A DNA stretch of 64,000 nucleotides from CAIQPV01 sp963719855 (lineage in GTDB: Bacteria > Pseudomonadota > Gammaproteobacteria > Burkholderiales > Gallionellaceae). The stretch is from NCBI GenBank assembly GCA_963719855.1, contig CAVRDK010000004.1:682001-746000 (forward strand), written 5' to 3'. Under the pieces are notes generated by a model, which had not been told where the DNA came from, did no database searches, and saw only the letters and a list, made by a program, of their open reading frames with translations. Below are positions 42,941-52,488 of this stretch, piece after piece; within the stretch, counting starts at the first letter, position 1; each line of letters begins with the position of its first letter. Both the position numbers and the translations under genes were made by a program.

Positions 42941-43606
42941 ATGGCCTCTGGATACGTGTATCTCCTCATCAATCCGTCAATGCCTGGACTGGTCAAGATC
43001 GGCTGCACCCAACGCGACAGTCGTGCCAGAGCTAAAAAGCTATACACAACCGGCGTACCTACCCCATTTGAGGTCGCTTTTGAGGTCTTTTCTGATGACC
43101 ATGAGACGCTTGAAGATCGGATGCATACCCAATTGTCTGAGTTCCGGTCAAATGGAGATCGGGAATTTTTCCGTTATCCGTTAAAGGATGTAATTAACCT
43201 TCTTATCCAACTGAACGGACAGTCTGCTCAATCCGAGTCATCGTTTAGCGCAATAAGTATCCTCGGTCGCCTAAAGGAGCATTATCCCCTTTGGATTGAC
43301 CCATCAATCGCAGATGTTCAGATTGTTCAAACCGATGAGCGGGTCTGGTTGGAAATCACCAGAGAAGAAGAAGTTGCAGGATACTTAAGAGATCAGACAA
43401 TTAAACGTAGCGACCTTGCATTTATATGTGGTGGGCATGGGAAAAATTTGTTCCGACCAGATAACTCCGTTACGGAGAATGCACGGAAATTTACCGAAGA
43501 ATTCGACCCATACTCCATCATTATGACCACTGACTTGTTTCACGAGGCTGCATGCCATGAGGTTGATGAGAAGTTGAACCAGCATCGACAATCTACAAAT
43601 ATCTAG
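42941..43606 (+). CDS. GIY-YIG (T5orf172/MUG113-type) domain protein
   Basis: A 221-aa protein. Residues 4-90 form a GIY-YIG nuclease-like domain of the T5orf172 kind: GYVYLLINPSMPGLVKIGCTQRDSRARAKKLYTTGVPTPFEV, with the histidine-rich HETLEDRMHTQLSEFRSNGDREFF. The remainder is unrecognised. Such domains occur in phage and accessory proteins and are often of unknown target. It follows aroC by nine bases but differs from its housekeeping neighbours in kind and appears AT-richer, so it is probably acquired. Confidence 0.82.
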   Translation: MASGYVYLLINPSMPGLVKIGCTQRDSRARAKKLYTTGVPTPFEVAFEVFSDDHETLEDRMHTQLSEFRSNGDREFFRYPLKDVINLLIQLNGQSAQSESSFSAISILGRLKEHYPLWIDPSIADVQIVQTDERVWLEITREEEVAGYLRDQTIKRSDLAFICGGHGKNLFRPDNSVTENARKFTEEFDPYSIIMTTDLFHEAACHEVDEKLNQHRQSTNI

Positions 43607-43611
43607 CGAGC

Positions 43612-43679
43612 GTAGGATGTGGTGAGGAACGAACCGCATCAATCGCGAACGATGCGGTTCCTTTGTCACCGCATCCTAC
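43612..43679. repeat. repeat family C, copy 2
   Basis: GTAGGATG..GGTGAGGAACGAACCGCATC and GATGCGGTTCCTTTGTCACC..CATCCTAC are inverted partners. It lies just past the GIY-YIG gene stop and probably serves as its transcript end. Confidence 0.8.
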
Positions 43680-43779
43680 AAATTACCACCCGCGTAAAGC
43701 GCTCATCCACCCTACCGCAGTCTCAATTTATGGTGCAGGCCCAGCGTGTCATGTAGCCATCCTGTGGGATAATCACAAG

Positions 43780-45936
43780 ATGAACTCTTCCCTGCTTTCC
43801 GGCCTCAATCCAGAACAACGCGCCGCCGTAACTCTGCCCGCCCAATCCGCGCTGATTCTGGCCGGAGCGGGCAGCGGCAAGACGCGGGTGCTGACCACGC
43901 GCATCGCACATCTCATCAGCACCGGGCAGGTCAGCCCGCACGGTATTCTTGCGGTGACATTTACCAACAAGGCGGCGAAGGAGATGATCACACGCTTGTC
44001 CGCCATGCTGCCGATTAACACGCGCGGCATGTGGATTGGTACGTTTCACGGACTGTGTAACCGGATGCTGCGCGCGCATCACCGCGAGGCGAATTTGCCG
44101 CAAACTTTCCAGATTCTGGACAGCGGCGATCAGCTTTCTGCCATCAAACGTTTGATGAAGGCGATGAATGTCGATGACGAGAAGTTCCCTCCACGCGAGG
44201 TGCAGTATTTCATCAGCGGCAATAAAGAAGAGGGGCTGCGAGCGCATGAGGTGGAGGCTTTCGATCCATTTACGCGGCGCAAGGTGGAAATCTTCGCCGA
44301 GTACGATGCGCAATGCCAGCGCGAAGGCGTGGTAGATTTTTCCGAGTTGTTGTTGCGTTGCTACGAGCTGTTGTCACGCAATGCCGCGTTGCGCGAGCAT
44401 TATCAGGAACGCTTCAAACACATTCTGGTGGACGAGTTTCAGGATACCAACAAGCTGCAATACCAGTGGTTGAAGCTGCTGGCGGGGCAGAATAATGCAT
44501 TGTTCGCGGTGGGAGATGACGACCAATCCATTTACGCTTTTCGCGGCGCGAATGTCGGCAACATGCAGCAACTTACGCGCGATTTTTATGTGCAGAGCGT
44601 CATCAAGCTGGAGCAAAACTACCGCTCGCACGGCAACATCCTCGATGCCGCCAATGCGCTGATCCAGAACAACAGCAACCGTCTCGGCAAGAATTTATGG
44701 ACGGCGGAACACAAGGGTGAGGAGTTGCGCGTGTACGAAGCTCCGACCGATACGGAAGAGGCGCGCTTCATCGTCGAAGAAGTGAAGCAACTTCAACGCG
44801 AAGGTATGAAGCTTTCCGGGATGGCGCTGCTGTATCGCTCCAACGCACAATCGCGGGTGCTTGAGCACGCGCTGGTTTCTGCCGGATTATCTTATCGCGT
44901 GTATGGCGGCCTGCGCTTTTTCGAACGGCAGGAAATCAAGCACGCGCTGGGTTATCTGCGCCTGATGCAGAACACTGATGACGACAATGCGTTGCTGCGC
45001 ATTATCAACTTTCCCACGCGCGGCATCGGTGCGCGCAGCATCGAGCAGTTGCAGGAAGGCGCGAAAATGCATAACACCACGCTGTGGGATGCGGCGGCGC
45101 GGGCAGGCGGCAAGGTCTCCGCATTCGTGGGATTGATCGACATGCTGCGCAATGCCACGCGCGAACTGCCGCTGCCTGAGATCATGGATCATGTGTTGGT
45201 TCATAGTGGCCTGATTGCACACTACGAGAATGAAACCGGCGCGAAGAAGCGCGAGGCGCAGGAACGGCTGGAGAACCTTAACGAATTGATTAACGCCGCA
45301 ACGCTATTTGTGCATGAGAACGAGGACGACAGTCTCACTGCCTTTCTCACCCATGCCGCGCTGGAAGCAGGCGAGCATCAGGCCGGGGACAGCGACGATG
45401 CGCTGCACCTGATGACGGTTCATGCAGCCAAGGGGCTGGAATTCGATGCTGTATTCATTACCGGCCTGGAGGAAGGATTGTTCCCGCACCAGAACAGCAA
45501 GATGAATGACGGCGGACTGGATGAGGAGCGCCGCCTGATGTATGTCGCCATCACGCGAGCGCGGCGCAGGCTGTACCTCACCTTTGCGCAGAGCCGCATG
45601 TTGCACGGACAGGTGAACTACAGCATGGTGTCCAGCTTTCTGCGCGAACTGCCAGACGAGTTGCTGCACTGGATTACGCCGCGCCTGGCGCAGCGCAATC
45701 CCTATGCTGCTTCGTATTCGCCGCAGCGCGATGCGCCGGTTGCCGCGCCTGTGGCGCGTCCTGCCAGCGACTCATCAGGCTGGCGCATCGGCCAAGCGGT
45801 ATTTCACACCAAGTTCGGCGAAGGGATGATTGTGAACATCGAAGGCAACGGCGCGGATATGCGCGTGCAGGTGAACTTCAGGAAGGCGGGAACGAAGTGG
45901 CTGGCGCTGGAGTATGCGAAGCTGACCGCGATTTGA
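43780..45936 (+). CDS. uvrD: UvrD/Rep family DNA helicase
   Basis: A superfamily 1A 3'-5' helicase for excision and mismatch repair, 718 aa from the ATG of MNSSLLSGLNPEQRAAV. The longer frame to 43663 lies over a repeat and is not supported. Motif I is LAGAGSGKTRVLTTRI, Ia is AVTFTNKAAKEM, II is VDEFQDTNKLQY, III is AVGDDDQSIYAFRGA, IV is LEQNYRS, V is LMTVHAAKGLEFDAVFITGLEEGLFPH, and VI is VAITRARRRLYLTFA. The C-terminal GQAVFHTKFGEGMIVNIEG tail is the UvrD/PcrA RNA-polymerase-interacting module. Confidence 0.94.
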   Translation: MNSSLLSGLNPEQRAAVTLPAQSALILAGAGSGKTRVLTTRIAHLISTGQVSPHGILAVTFTNKAAKEMITRLSAMLPINTRGMWIGTFHGLCNRMLRAHHREANLPQTFQILDSGDQLSAIKRLMKAMNVDDEKFPPREVQYFISGNKEEGLRAHEVEAFDPFTRRKVEIFAEYDAQCQREGVVDFSELLLRCYELLSRNAALREHYQERFKHILVDEFQDTNKLQYQWLKLLAGQNNALFAVGDDDQSIYAFRGANVGNMQQLTRDFYVQSVIKLEQNYRSHGNILDAANALIQNNSNRLGKNLWTAEHKGEELRVYEAPTDTEEARFIVEEVKQLQREGMKLSGMALLYRSNAQSRVLEHALVSAGLSYRVYGGLRFFERQEIKHALGYLRLMQNTDDDNALLRIINFPTRGIGARSIEQLQEGAKMHNTTLWDAAARAGGKVSAFVGLIDMLRNATRELPLPEIMDHVLVHSGLIAHYENETGAKKREAQERLENLNELINAATLFVHENEDDSLTAFLTHAALEAGEHQAGDSDDALHLMTVHAAKGLEFDAVFITGLEEGLFPHQNSKMNDGGLDEERRLMYVAITRARRRLYLTFAQSRMLHGQVNYSMVSSFLRELPDELLHWITPRLAQRNPYAASYSPQRDAPVAAPVARPASDSSGWRIGQAVFHTKFGEGMIVNIEGNGADMRVQVNFRKAGTKWLALEYAKLTAI

Positions 45937-45944
45937 GTTCTTAA

Positions 45945-46436
45945 CTAAGCGGGTGGAGGGAAGCTCGCCGCCAGTTTGTCTGGCACTTCGCGTTTGGTAA
46001 CCTGCGCAATCGCGCTGGCTTCCAGCACGGCGGTAACCATTACCAAAATCAATGTCGGCATTAGCGCGATGCGCGTGAGCGCCGTCCACAGGATGTGCTG
46101 CATGTTGTGATCGTGCGTGGTGAGACTGAGTAGCCAGGCCACCAGGATTAACGTCGCCGAGATCGCATATCCCATTAACAGCCATAGCCCGCGCGAGTAG
46201 GCGAGCTTCCAATGCATATCAACGAACCAACTTGTGGTCTTCAGACTGCGCAAGTAGATGTAGGAGATGAGTAGTCCGGAACACAGAAGCGGGATGATTA
46301 ATCCGATCATGCCAATCTTCAACACAATCACTGCCGGAGTCATCATCAGGTCGAATAGAAACAGGCCGGTGACGAACAGGTTGTGCGGAAATTTCGCCTG
46401 TTTGACTTCGGCATCAGTGGCGTCGGCGTATTGCAT
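45945..46436 (-). CDS. hypothetical membrane protein (163 aa)
   Basis: The start is MQYADATDAEVKQAKFPHN; the longer frame overlaps the next gene and is not credible. Four transmembrane helices are visible (for example LFVTGLFLFDLMMTPAVIVL, IGLIIPLLCSGLLISYIYL, LLMGYAISATLILVAWLL). No motif identifies the function. It starts two bases after the stop of the BPSS1780-type gene, so the two are one operon. Confidence 0.78.
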   Translation of the reverse strand: MQYADATDAEVKQAKFPHNLFVTGLFLFDLMMTPAVIVLKIGMIGLIIPLLCSGLLISYIYLRSLKTTSWFVDMHWKLAYSRGLWLLMGYAISATLILVAWLLSLTTHDHNMQHILWTALTRIALMPTLILVMVTAVLEASAIAQVTKREVPDKLAASFPPPA

Positions 46437-46438
46437 GG

Positions 46439-47200
46439 TCAGACTTCCGTGCTGGATGCGGAGGGTTGACTGGCGACAACATCTTCTTCCATGGGGAAAA
46501 TGTCGCGATAAATTGCATACAGCGAGGTAATGATGACCGGCAGCAAAACCAGCCAGCCCAGCATCATCGGCAGGCTGGCCAGGATGGCGAAGGGCAGCAG
46601 TAGCAGGCCATATACCATCAGCGGGATCATGTTGCGCAGGAAGGCGCGCAGGCTGGCTTTCATGGCGGGCACCGGCGCCATCTTGCCGAAGATCACCAGC
46701 ATTGGGGCGAACTGCATCGCCATCAGCAGCACGCTGAACAGCGCCGCACCAAGCAGGATTGCGAGGCTCGCACCCGTCATGGCTTGCATCAATACCGCCG
46801 GGTCTTCCGCTCCCGCCTTGCTGTTCATCATGATGCTTACCAGCGTCGCTCCTCCGGTGAGCATCATCACGCCGAGTATCAGCAATTGGGCGACCAGATT
46901 GATGCCTCCCAGCGTAACCAGCTTCTGCGCGTGTTGCTGAAATCCGGAGAGCAGATGCGCCAGTTCGAGTTCTTCGCCCTGCGCTAGCGCATGGCATCCG
47001 AGCATGTAACCGGAGAGCAGCGCTGGAAACAGCAGCGTAGACAGGGGATCACCAACCACCGGGATGTTGGCGATGCCAAATATCCCAACCACGCCGATGG
47101 CGGTCAACACCATCCATAACAGTGGATTTTTCTTGAACAGCCAGTAGCCATGCTTGATCCACATCCAGCCGTGCATGGCATGTACTTTGCGAGCTTCCAT
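46439..47200 (-). CDS. BPSS1780-family membrane protein
   Basis: A 253-aa integral membrane protein with about six helices. The N-terminal MHGWMWIKHGYWLFKKNPLLWMVLT and repeated LLPFAILASLPMMLGWLVLLPVI segments match the BPSS1780 family, widespread in betaproteobacteria and of unknown function. A later start at 47176 is possible. It is the first gene of a two-gene unit with the 163-aa membrane protein. Confidence 0.82.
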   Translation of the reverse strand: MEARKVHAMHGWMWIKHGYWLFKKNPLLWMVLTAIGVVGIFGIANIPVVGDPLSTLLFPALLSGYMLGCHALAQGEELELAHLLSGFQQHAQKLVTLGGINLVAQLLILGVMMLTGGATLVSIMMNSKAGAEDPAVLMQAMTGASLAILLGAALFSVLLMAMQFAPMLVIFGKMAPVPAMKASLRAFLRNMIPLMVYGLLLLPFAILASLPMMLGWLVLLPVIITSLYAIYRDIFPMEEDVVASQPSASSTEV

Positions 47201-47230
47201 CAGGGGCCTCTAAAATGAATTTCGTTTTTC

Positions 47231-47318
47231 GTAGGATGGGTGGAGCGTAGCGCAACCCATCAATGCCGTACTTCGGGCGTAGAGTGTGATGGGTTGCGCT
47301 ACGCTCCACCCATCCTAC
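47231..47318. repeat. repeat family C, copy 3
   Basis: GTAGGATGGGTGGAGCGTAG and CTACGCTCCACCCATCCTAC are perfect inverted partners, with GCGCAACCCATCAATGCCG inside. The right edge supplies the stop codon region of thrB. Confidence 0.9.
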
Positions 47319-48265
47319 ATATTTAGCCAGATCGCATCCTCGCCTACAGCGATATGCCGTTGCAGGATGCGCTTGAATTGCTCCGGGTCGTGTGCGTGCA
47401 CCATCTCGCCGTCGCGCGGCAGGTGCAGGTCGTACAGGCGCGAAATCCAGAAACGCAGCGCCGCCGCGCGCAAGGCAACCGGCCAGGCCGCGCGCTCCAC
47501 ATCCTGAAAAGGCCGTACTGTATGGTAGGCATATAAAAAAGCACGGGTGCGCGCTCCGTCCAGCACGCCATCCACACCCATGCACCAGTCGTTCACGGTG
47601 ATGGCTACGTCATACAATAAGCAGTCGTTGCAGGCGAAATAAAAATCAATCAGGCCGCCGACGCGTGTGCCGTCGAGCAGCACGTTGTCGCGGAACAGGT
47701 CGGCGTGGATCACTCCCTGCGGCAGTGCGGCCAGCGTGTGCTGTACGTGGAAGGCGACTTCGCTTTCCAGCAGCGCGGCTTCCTGTGACGATAAAAACGG
47801 CAGCACCTGTGGCGCAGCGCTGGCGCGCCAGCTTGCTGCGCGAGCATTAGGCATGGTTTCGGAAAAGCTTTGTCCGGCAATGTGCATCTGTCCCAGCATC
47901 GCACCGACAGCGGCGCAATGCGCTACTTCCGGCTGAGTTAGCGATTTACCCGACAGGCGGCTGGCGATGCAGGCAGGCTTGCCGTTCAACTCGCCGAGGA
48001 AGCGGTTGTACCGATTGGCCACCGGGCTTGGGCAAGGAATGCCATGCCGCGCAAGGTGTGCCATCAGGTTCAGATAGAACGGCAGCTCACTGGCAGTGAG
48101 TTTCTCGAATAGCGTCAGCACGAAGCGACCATTGCTGGTGGTGACGAAGTAGTTGGTGTTTTCTATACCCGATGGGATGCCCTGCAATTCAAGCAGACTG
48201 CCGAGCGAATAGTCACCCAGCCATGCGGTGAGTTCCGCTTCGGTGACGCTGGTAAAAACAGCCAT
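47315..48265 (-). CDS. thrB: homoserine kinase (ThrB, aminoglycoside phosphotransferase-like fold)
   Basis: It phosphorylates homoserine on the way to threonine, 316 aa. This is the APH-fold type used by many proteobacteria rather than the GHMP type. Motifs are GIENTNYFV (nucleotide loop), RFVLTLFEK, the catalytic loop GVIHADLFRDNVL with Asp and Asn, and GLIDFYFACNDCLLYDVAI. Its last residues and stop run into a family-C palindrome. It follows the DUF2782 gene by three bases. Confidence 0.94.
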   Translation of the reverse strand: MAVFTSVTEAELTAWLGDYSLGSLLELQGIPSGIENTNYFVTTSNGRFVLTLFEKLTASELPFYLNLMAHLARHGIPCPSPVANRYNRFLGELNGKPACIASRLSGKSLTQPEVAHCAAVGAMLGQMHIAGQSFSETMPNARAASWRASAAPQVLPFLSSQEAALLESEVAFHVQHTLAALPQGVIHADLFRDNVLLDGTRVGGLIDFYFACNDCLLYDVAITVNDWCMGVDGVLDGARTRAFLYAYHTVRPFQDVERAAWPVALRAAALRFWISRLYDLHLPRDGEMVHAHDPEQFKRILQRHIAVGEDAIWLNM

Positions 48266-48268
48266 AGG

Positions 48269-48598
48269 TCAGAAATTGTGAATGACCCAGCGCGGCGGGC
48301 GTAGCCCGGAATCCGTGCTTTCCTGGCGCGCAAATTTGCCATCGCCCTTATCGTCCACCAGATAGTAGGGTTTGCCCACTTTGGGGGTGACCTTGATCAT
48401 GTAGAGCTTGCCGCTGACGCGGAATTCTTCCACGGTCTGCTCGGTCTGCTTGGTGATGGTCACCTGTGGTTCATCCACCGCCTCGTTCGCGTCGAGGGTG
48501 GGCGGCGGCAAGGCTTGCAAGCCAGCCGGATTTGGAAGGTCTGCGGCATAAACGCCGGCGCATAAGGTGCTTAGGAATAAAGTAGTAATCAGGCGCAT
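48269..48598 (-). CDS. DUF2782 family exported protein
   Basis: A 109-aa protein. I chose the ATG of MRLITTLFLSTLCAGVYA, a signal peptide, with GGGGAAA upstream. The mature part shows EPQVTITKQTEQTVEEFRVSGKLYMIKVTPKVGKPYYLVDDKGDGKF and ends PPRWVIHNF, the DUF2782 pattern. The function is unknown. The family is a frequent neighbour of thrB and polA in betaproteobacteria, as seen here. It is cotranscribed with thrB. Confidence 0.88.
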   Translation of the reverse strand: MRLITTLFLSTLCAGVYAADLPNPAGLQALPPPTLDANEAVDEPQVTITKQTEQTVEEFRVSGKLYMIKVTPKVGKPYYLVDDKGDGKFARQESTDSGLRPPRWVIHNF

Positions 48599-48704
48599 AG
48601 TATTTCCCCGGTGATTTTGCATAGGTGCATTTTAGCAGAGAAGGGCGAGGGGCAAGGCTCCAAGGCACAAGTGGTAAGTAAACCCCAGTCCTTCTGTCGT
48701 TCCT

Positions 48705-48822
48705 TGGTGGAACTACTGATGAAACCCCTAGCCATCTGGCTAAGCTGCAAAAGCCGCAGCAAGCCATTGGTTATAGCCATTCGACTAGGCTGCCCAAAAA
48801 CGTCAGCCAAGTCGCTGGTTAT
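48705..48822. repeat. repeat family B, tandem copies
   Basis: Two B-type units follow one another. Recognisable blocks are GGTGGAACTACTGATG, TAGCCATCTGGCTAAG with a CTGC/GCAG hairpin, then AGCCATTCGACTAGG and CAAGTCGCTGGTTAT. They fill the gap between the LOG gene and the DUF2782 gene. Confidence 0.75.
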
Positions 48823-48837
48823 GTCCCTTATACCTGT

Positions 48838-49554
48838 TTACAGGTTGAGCTGCATCTCGCGTTCCGCTTCGGAAAGCTCGAAGCCGCGCGATTCGTAGTG
48901 TTTGAAAATGGCGCTCACTATGGATGCAGGATCGTCAATTAGCTGGATCAAATCCATATCCTCGGGATTAATCATGCCTTCGGCGAGCAGTGCCTGCCGA
49001 AACCAGTCCACCATGCCTTTCCAATAATCGCTGCCCACCATGATAATGGGGATGCGCCGCGTCTTGCCGGTTTGCACCAAGGTCAGCGCCTCCATCAGCT
49101 CGTCCAGCGTGCCGAAGCCGCCGGGCATCACCACATAAGCGCTGGCGAATTTTACAAACATCACCTTGCGCGCAAAGAAGTGCTGGAAGGTCTGGCTGAT
49201 GTTCTGGTAAGGGTTGTTGCTCTGCTCGTGCGGTAGTTGAATGTTTAGCCCCACGCTCGGAGACTTGCCGTAGAACGCGCCCTTGTTGGCCGCTTCCATG
49301 ATGCCGGGGCCGCCGCCGGAGATGACCGAGAAACCGGCGTCGGACAGCAGCCGCGCAATTTCTTCTGTTTTCTTATAATACGGGTGGTCTGGCTTGCTGC
49401 GCGCGCTGCCGAAAATGCTGACGGCAGGCTGAATGTCGCTCAGGCGTTGGGTCGCGGATACGAACTCTGACATAATGCCAAATACGCGCCATGCTTCTTT
49501 CGCATGCATTAACTCGGGTGCTAGCAAATGAGGCAACTTGGACTGACTGTGCAT
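48838..49554 (-). CDS. LOG family protein (TIGR00730)
   Basis: A Rossmann-like nucleotide hydrolase of the lysine-decarboxylase-like/LOG family, 238 aa. It has VSIFGSARSKPDHPYY, SGGGPGIMEAANKGAF and the signature PGGFGTLDELMEALTLVQ. LOG proteins cleave cytokinin ribotides or related nucleoside monophosphates at the N-glycosidic bond; the physiological substrate here is unknown. It is divergent from polA with a 29-base gap, and both promoters must overlap there. Confidence 0.9.
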   Translation of the reverse strand: MHSQSKLPHLLAPELMHAKEAWRVFGIMSEFVSATQRLSDIQPAVSIFGSARSKPDHPYYKKTEEIARLLSDAGFSVISGGGPGIMEAANKGAFYGKSPSVGLNIQLPHEQSNNPYQNISQTFQHFFARKVMFVKFASAYVVMPGGFGTLDELMEALTLVQTGKTRRIPIIMVGSDYWKGMVDWFRQALLAEGMINPEDMDLIQLIDDPASIVSAIFKHYESRGFELSEAEREMQLNL

Positions 49555-49583
49555 GTTTGACGAATCCTAAAAATATACAAAAA

Positions 49584-52415
49584 ATGAAAACACTGTTGCT
49601 GGTTGATGGCTCATCCTACCTGTATCGCGCTTTCCATGCCATGTCGCAATCCGATTTGCGCAGCCCGCAGGGTGAACCGACCGGCGCGATCTATGGCGTG
49701 CTTAATATGCTGCGCAAACTGCGCGCCGACTTCCCTGCGGATTATAGCGCCTGCGTGTTCGATGCAAAAGGCAAAACCTTCCGTGACGACTGGTATCCCG
49801 AGTACAAGGCCCACCGCCCGCCGATGCCGGACGACCTGCGTGCACAAATCGAACCGCTGCACGAGATCGTTGCCGCCGCTGGCTGGAACATCCTGATGGT
49901 GGACGGTGTGGAGGCCGACGACGTGATCGGCACGCTGGCGCAACAGGCATCGCAACAAGGCGCGCGCTGCATCATCTCCACCGGCGACAAGGATCTCACG
50001 CAACTGGTGAACGAGCATGTGCTGTGGGTCAACACCATGAGCGAGGAAAAACTCGGCGAGGCAGGCGTGGAGGCGAAATTCGGGGTGAGGCCGGAGCGTA
50101 TCGTGGATTATTTGACGCTGGTGGGCGACACGGTGGATAACGTGCCCGGCGTATCCAAGTGTGGCCCCAAGACCGCCGTGAAGTGGCTCGCCCAATATGG
50201 CACGCTGGATAATCTGATCGCGCACGCCAGCGAGATCGGCGGCGTGGTCGGCGACAACCTGCGTACCGCGCTTGACTGGTTGCCGCAAGGCCGGAGACTT
50301 GTCACGGTGAAATGCGATGTGCCGCTACCCAAGCGTTATGATGAACTGATTGCACCAGCGCAGGATATGGAGAAAATGCGTGCGCTGCTGGTGCGGTTTG
50401 GTTTTAAATCATGGCTGAGGGAACTGGATAGCGGTAAGGGGACTCCCAATACTCCTTCCCCCTCGCAGGGGGAAGGCAGGGATGGGGGTGAGTCACGCAA
50501 TATTTCTACCCCCGCCCTAACCCTGATGGAACTACCAGCCATTCGACTAAGCCCGCAAGCGGGCAAGTCGCTGGTTGTCCCCCTGCAAGGGGGAGGGGAT
50601 GATCTGTTCGCCTCATCCGGTGAATATGAAACCATCCTCACCGATGCTCAACTCGACACATGGCTGGAAAAAATCACCCACGCCGACCTTGTCAGCGTAG
50701 ACACCGAGACCACCGGCCTCGACACGATGAACGCGCAACTGGTCGGCATCTCGTTCGCCGTCGAAGCGCACCACGCCGCCTACTTGCCGCTCGCACACCA
50801 CTATCCCGGCGCACCGGATCATCTGAACCGCGAACATGCGCTGCAAAAACTCAAGCCTTGGCTGGAAAGCGCGCAGCACAAGAAACTCGGCCAAAATCTC
50901 AAGTACGACCAACACATCTTCGCCAACCACGGCATCGCGCTCGCTGGCGTTGCCGAGGACACGCTGCTGCAATCCTATGTGCTGGAAAGCCACAAGCCGC
51001 ACGACATGGACAACCTCGCGCTGCGCCATCTCGGCGTGAAGACCATCAGCTTCGCCGAAGTGGTGGGTAAGGGCGCGAAGCAGATCGGTTTTGATCAGGT
51101 TGACCTCGACACCGCCACGCGCTACGCCGCCGAAGATGCCGACATCACGCTGCAACTGCACCAGACGCTTGCGCCGCAACTGCGAGGCAGGCTGGATGCG
51201 GTCTACCGCGATATCGAGCTGCCTGCGCGGCAAGCGCTATACATCATGGAACGTAACGGTGTGCTGATCGACAGCGTCAAGCTGGCGGAGCAGAGCCGCG
51301 AGCTGGGCGAAAAAATACTCGCCATCGAGACGCAGGCCTACGCGGCGGCGGGGCAACCGTTCAACCTGAATTCGCCCAAGCAGATACAGGAAATCCTGTT
51401 CGACAAGCTTGGCCTGCCGGTGAAGAAGAAGACACCCAGCGGCACGCCCTCCACCGACGAAGAAGTATTGCAGGAACTGGCGCTGGATTATCCCCTGCCG
51501 AAAATTTTGCTTGAGCATCGCGGCATAGCGAAACTCAAATCTACCTATACCGACAAACTGCCGAAGATGGTGAATGCGAGAACCGGGCGTGTGCACACCA
51601 GCTATTCGCAGGCAGTGGCAGTGACGGGCAGGCTGGCCTCCAGCGATCCCAACCTGCAGAATATCCCGATACGCACCCCGGAAGGCCGCCGCATTCGCGA
51701 AGCCTTTATTGCGCCCGCAGGCAGTCGCATTGTCTCGGCAGATTATTCGCAGATCGAGCTGCGCATCATGGCGCACCTCTCCGGCGACGAAGGCCTGCTG
51801 CGCGCGTTCGCCAATAATGAAGACATCCACCGCGCCACCGCCGCCGAAGTGTTCGGCACAGCACCCGATGCGGTGAGCAACGAACAACGCCGCTACGCCA
51901 AGGTCATCAACTTCGGCCTAATCTACGGCATGTCCGCCTTCGGTCTGGCGAGTCAACTCAACATCGAACGCAGCGCCGCGCAGCAATACATCGATCTTTA
52001 TTTTGCGCGCTACCCCGGCGTAAAAAACTACATGGACAGCACACGGGCACAGGCGAAAGTCCACGGGTACGTCGAAACATGGTTCGGTCGCAGATTATGG
52101 CTGCCTGAAATAAACGGCGTGAACGGCATGAAAAGACAAGGCGCCGAACGCGCCGCCATCAACGCCCCCATGCAAGGTACGGCGGCAGACTTGATTAAGC
52201 TGGCAATGGTCGCGGTGCAGAACTGGCTGGAGCGCGAACAGATGCGCACCCTACTCATCATGCAAGTGCATGACGAACTCGTGCTCGAAGTGCCGCAAGC
52301 GGAATTGTCGCTCGTGAAAGAAAAGCTGCGCGACCTCATGTGCCATGTCGCCGAACTGAAAGTGCCGCTAGAAGTGGGGCTGGGCGAGGGTGGAAATTGG
52401 GATGAAGCGCATTGA
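49584..52415 (+). CDS. polA: DNA polymerase I with repeat-derived insert
   Basis: A repair and Okazaki-fragment polymerase of 943 aa, starting at MKTLLLVDGSSYLYRAFHA. The domains are 5' nuclease (1-285, with DGVEADDVIG and GDKDLTQLV), 3'-5' exonuclease (about 350-540, VSVDTETTGLD, QNLKYDQHIF, YAAEDADITLQL) and polymerase (SADYSQIELRIMAHLSGDE, RRYAKVINFGLIYGMSAFGL, QVHDELVLEVP). All catalytic residues are present. The linker between the nuclease domains (about 289-339) is unusually made of translated palindromic repeats. The reading frame is intact throughout. Confidence 0.96.
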   Translation: MKTLLLVDGSSYLYRAFHAMSQSDLRSPQGEPTGAIYGVLNMLRKLRADFPADYSACVFDAKGKTFRDDWYPEYKAHRPPMPDDLRAQIEPLHEIVAAAGWNILMVDGVEADDVIGTLAQQASQQGARCIISTGDKDLTQLVNEHVLWVNTMSEEKLGEAGVEAKFGVRPERIVDYLTLVGDTVDNVPGVSKCGPKTAVKWLAQYGTLDNLIAHASEIGGVVGDNLRTALDWLPQGRRLVTVKCDVPLPKRYDELIAPAQDMEKMRALLVRFGFKSWLRELDSGKGTPNTPSPSQGEGRDGGESRNISTPALTLMELPAIRLSPQAGKSLVVPLQGGGDDLFASSGEYETILTDAQLDTWLEKITHADLVSVDTETTGLDTMNAQLVGISFAVEAHHAAYLPLAHHYPGAPDHLNREHALQKLKPWLESAQHKKLGQNLKYDQHIFANHGIALAGVAEDTLLQSYVLESHKPHDMDNLALRHLGVKTISFAEVVGKGAKQIGFDQVDLDTATRYAAEDADITLQLHQTLAPQLRGRLDAVYRDIELPARQALYIMERNGVLIDSVKLAEQSRELGEKILAIETQAYAAAGQPFNLNSPKQIQEILFDKLGLPVKKKTPSGTPSTDEEVLQELALDYPLPKILLEHRGIAKLKSTYTDKLPKMVNARTGRVHTSYSQAVAVTGRLASSDPNLQNIPIRTPEGRRIREAFIAPAGSRIVSADYSQIELRIMAHLSGDEGLLRAFANNEDIHRATAAEVFGTAPDAVSNEQRRYAKVINFGLIYGMSAFGLASQLNIERSAAQQYIDLYFARYPGVKNYMDSTRAQAKVHGYVETWFGRRLWLPEINGVNGMKRQGAERAAINAPMQGTAADLIKLAMVAVQNWLEREQMRTLLIMQVHDELVLEVPQAELSLVKEKLRDLMCHVAELKVPLEVGLGEGGNWDEAH
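50450..50600. repeat. family-A repeat inside polA, itself split by a family-B unit
   Basis: CTTCCCCCTCGCAGGGGGAAGG begins a family-A unit as at 40809. Its right half is broken between CCCTAACCC and CCCCTGCAAGGGGGAGGGG by a 55-base family-B unit (50524-50578, TGATGGAACTACCAGCCA to CGCTGGTTGT). The whole is read in frame within polA. Confidence 0.85.
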
Positions 52416-52488
52416 GCTTTCTGTGACAAGTTGGTGAGCGTTTCGATATGCCGGATGTTGTTCGACTCAATGACGTTAGGAGAAAGTC

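Noticed and set aside
45945..46997. 350-codon frame on the minus strand
   Set aside because: Only its last 163 codons form a credible membrane protein; the first part overlaps the BPSS1780-type gene in another frame.
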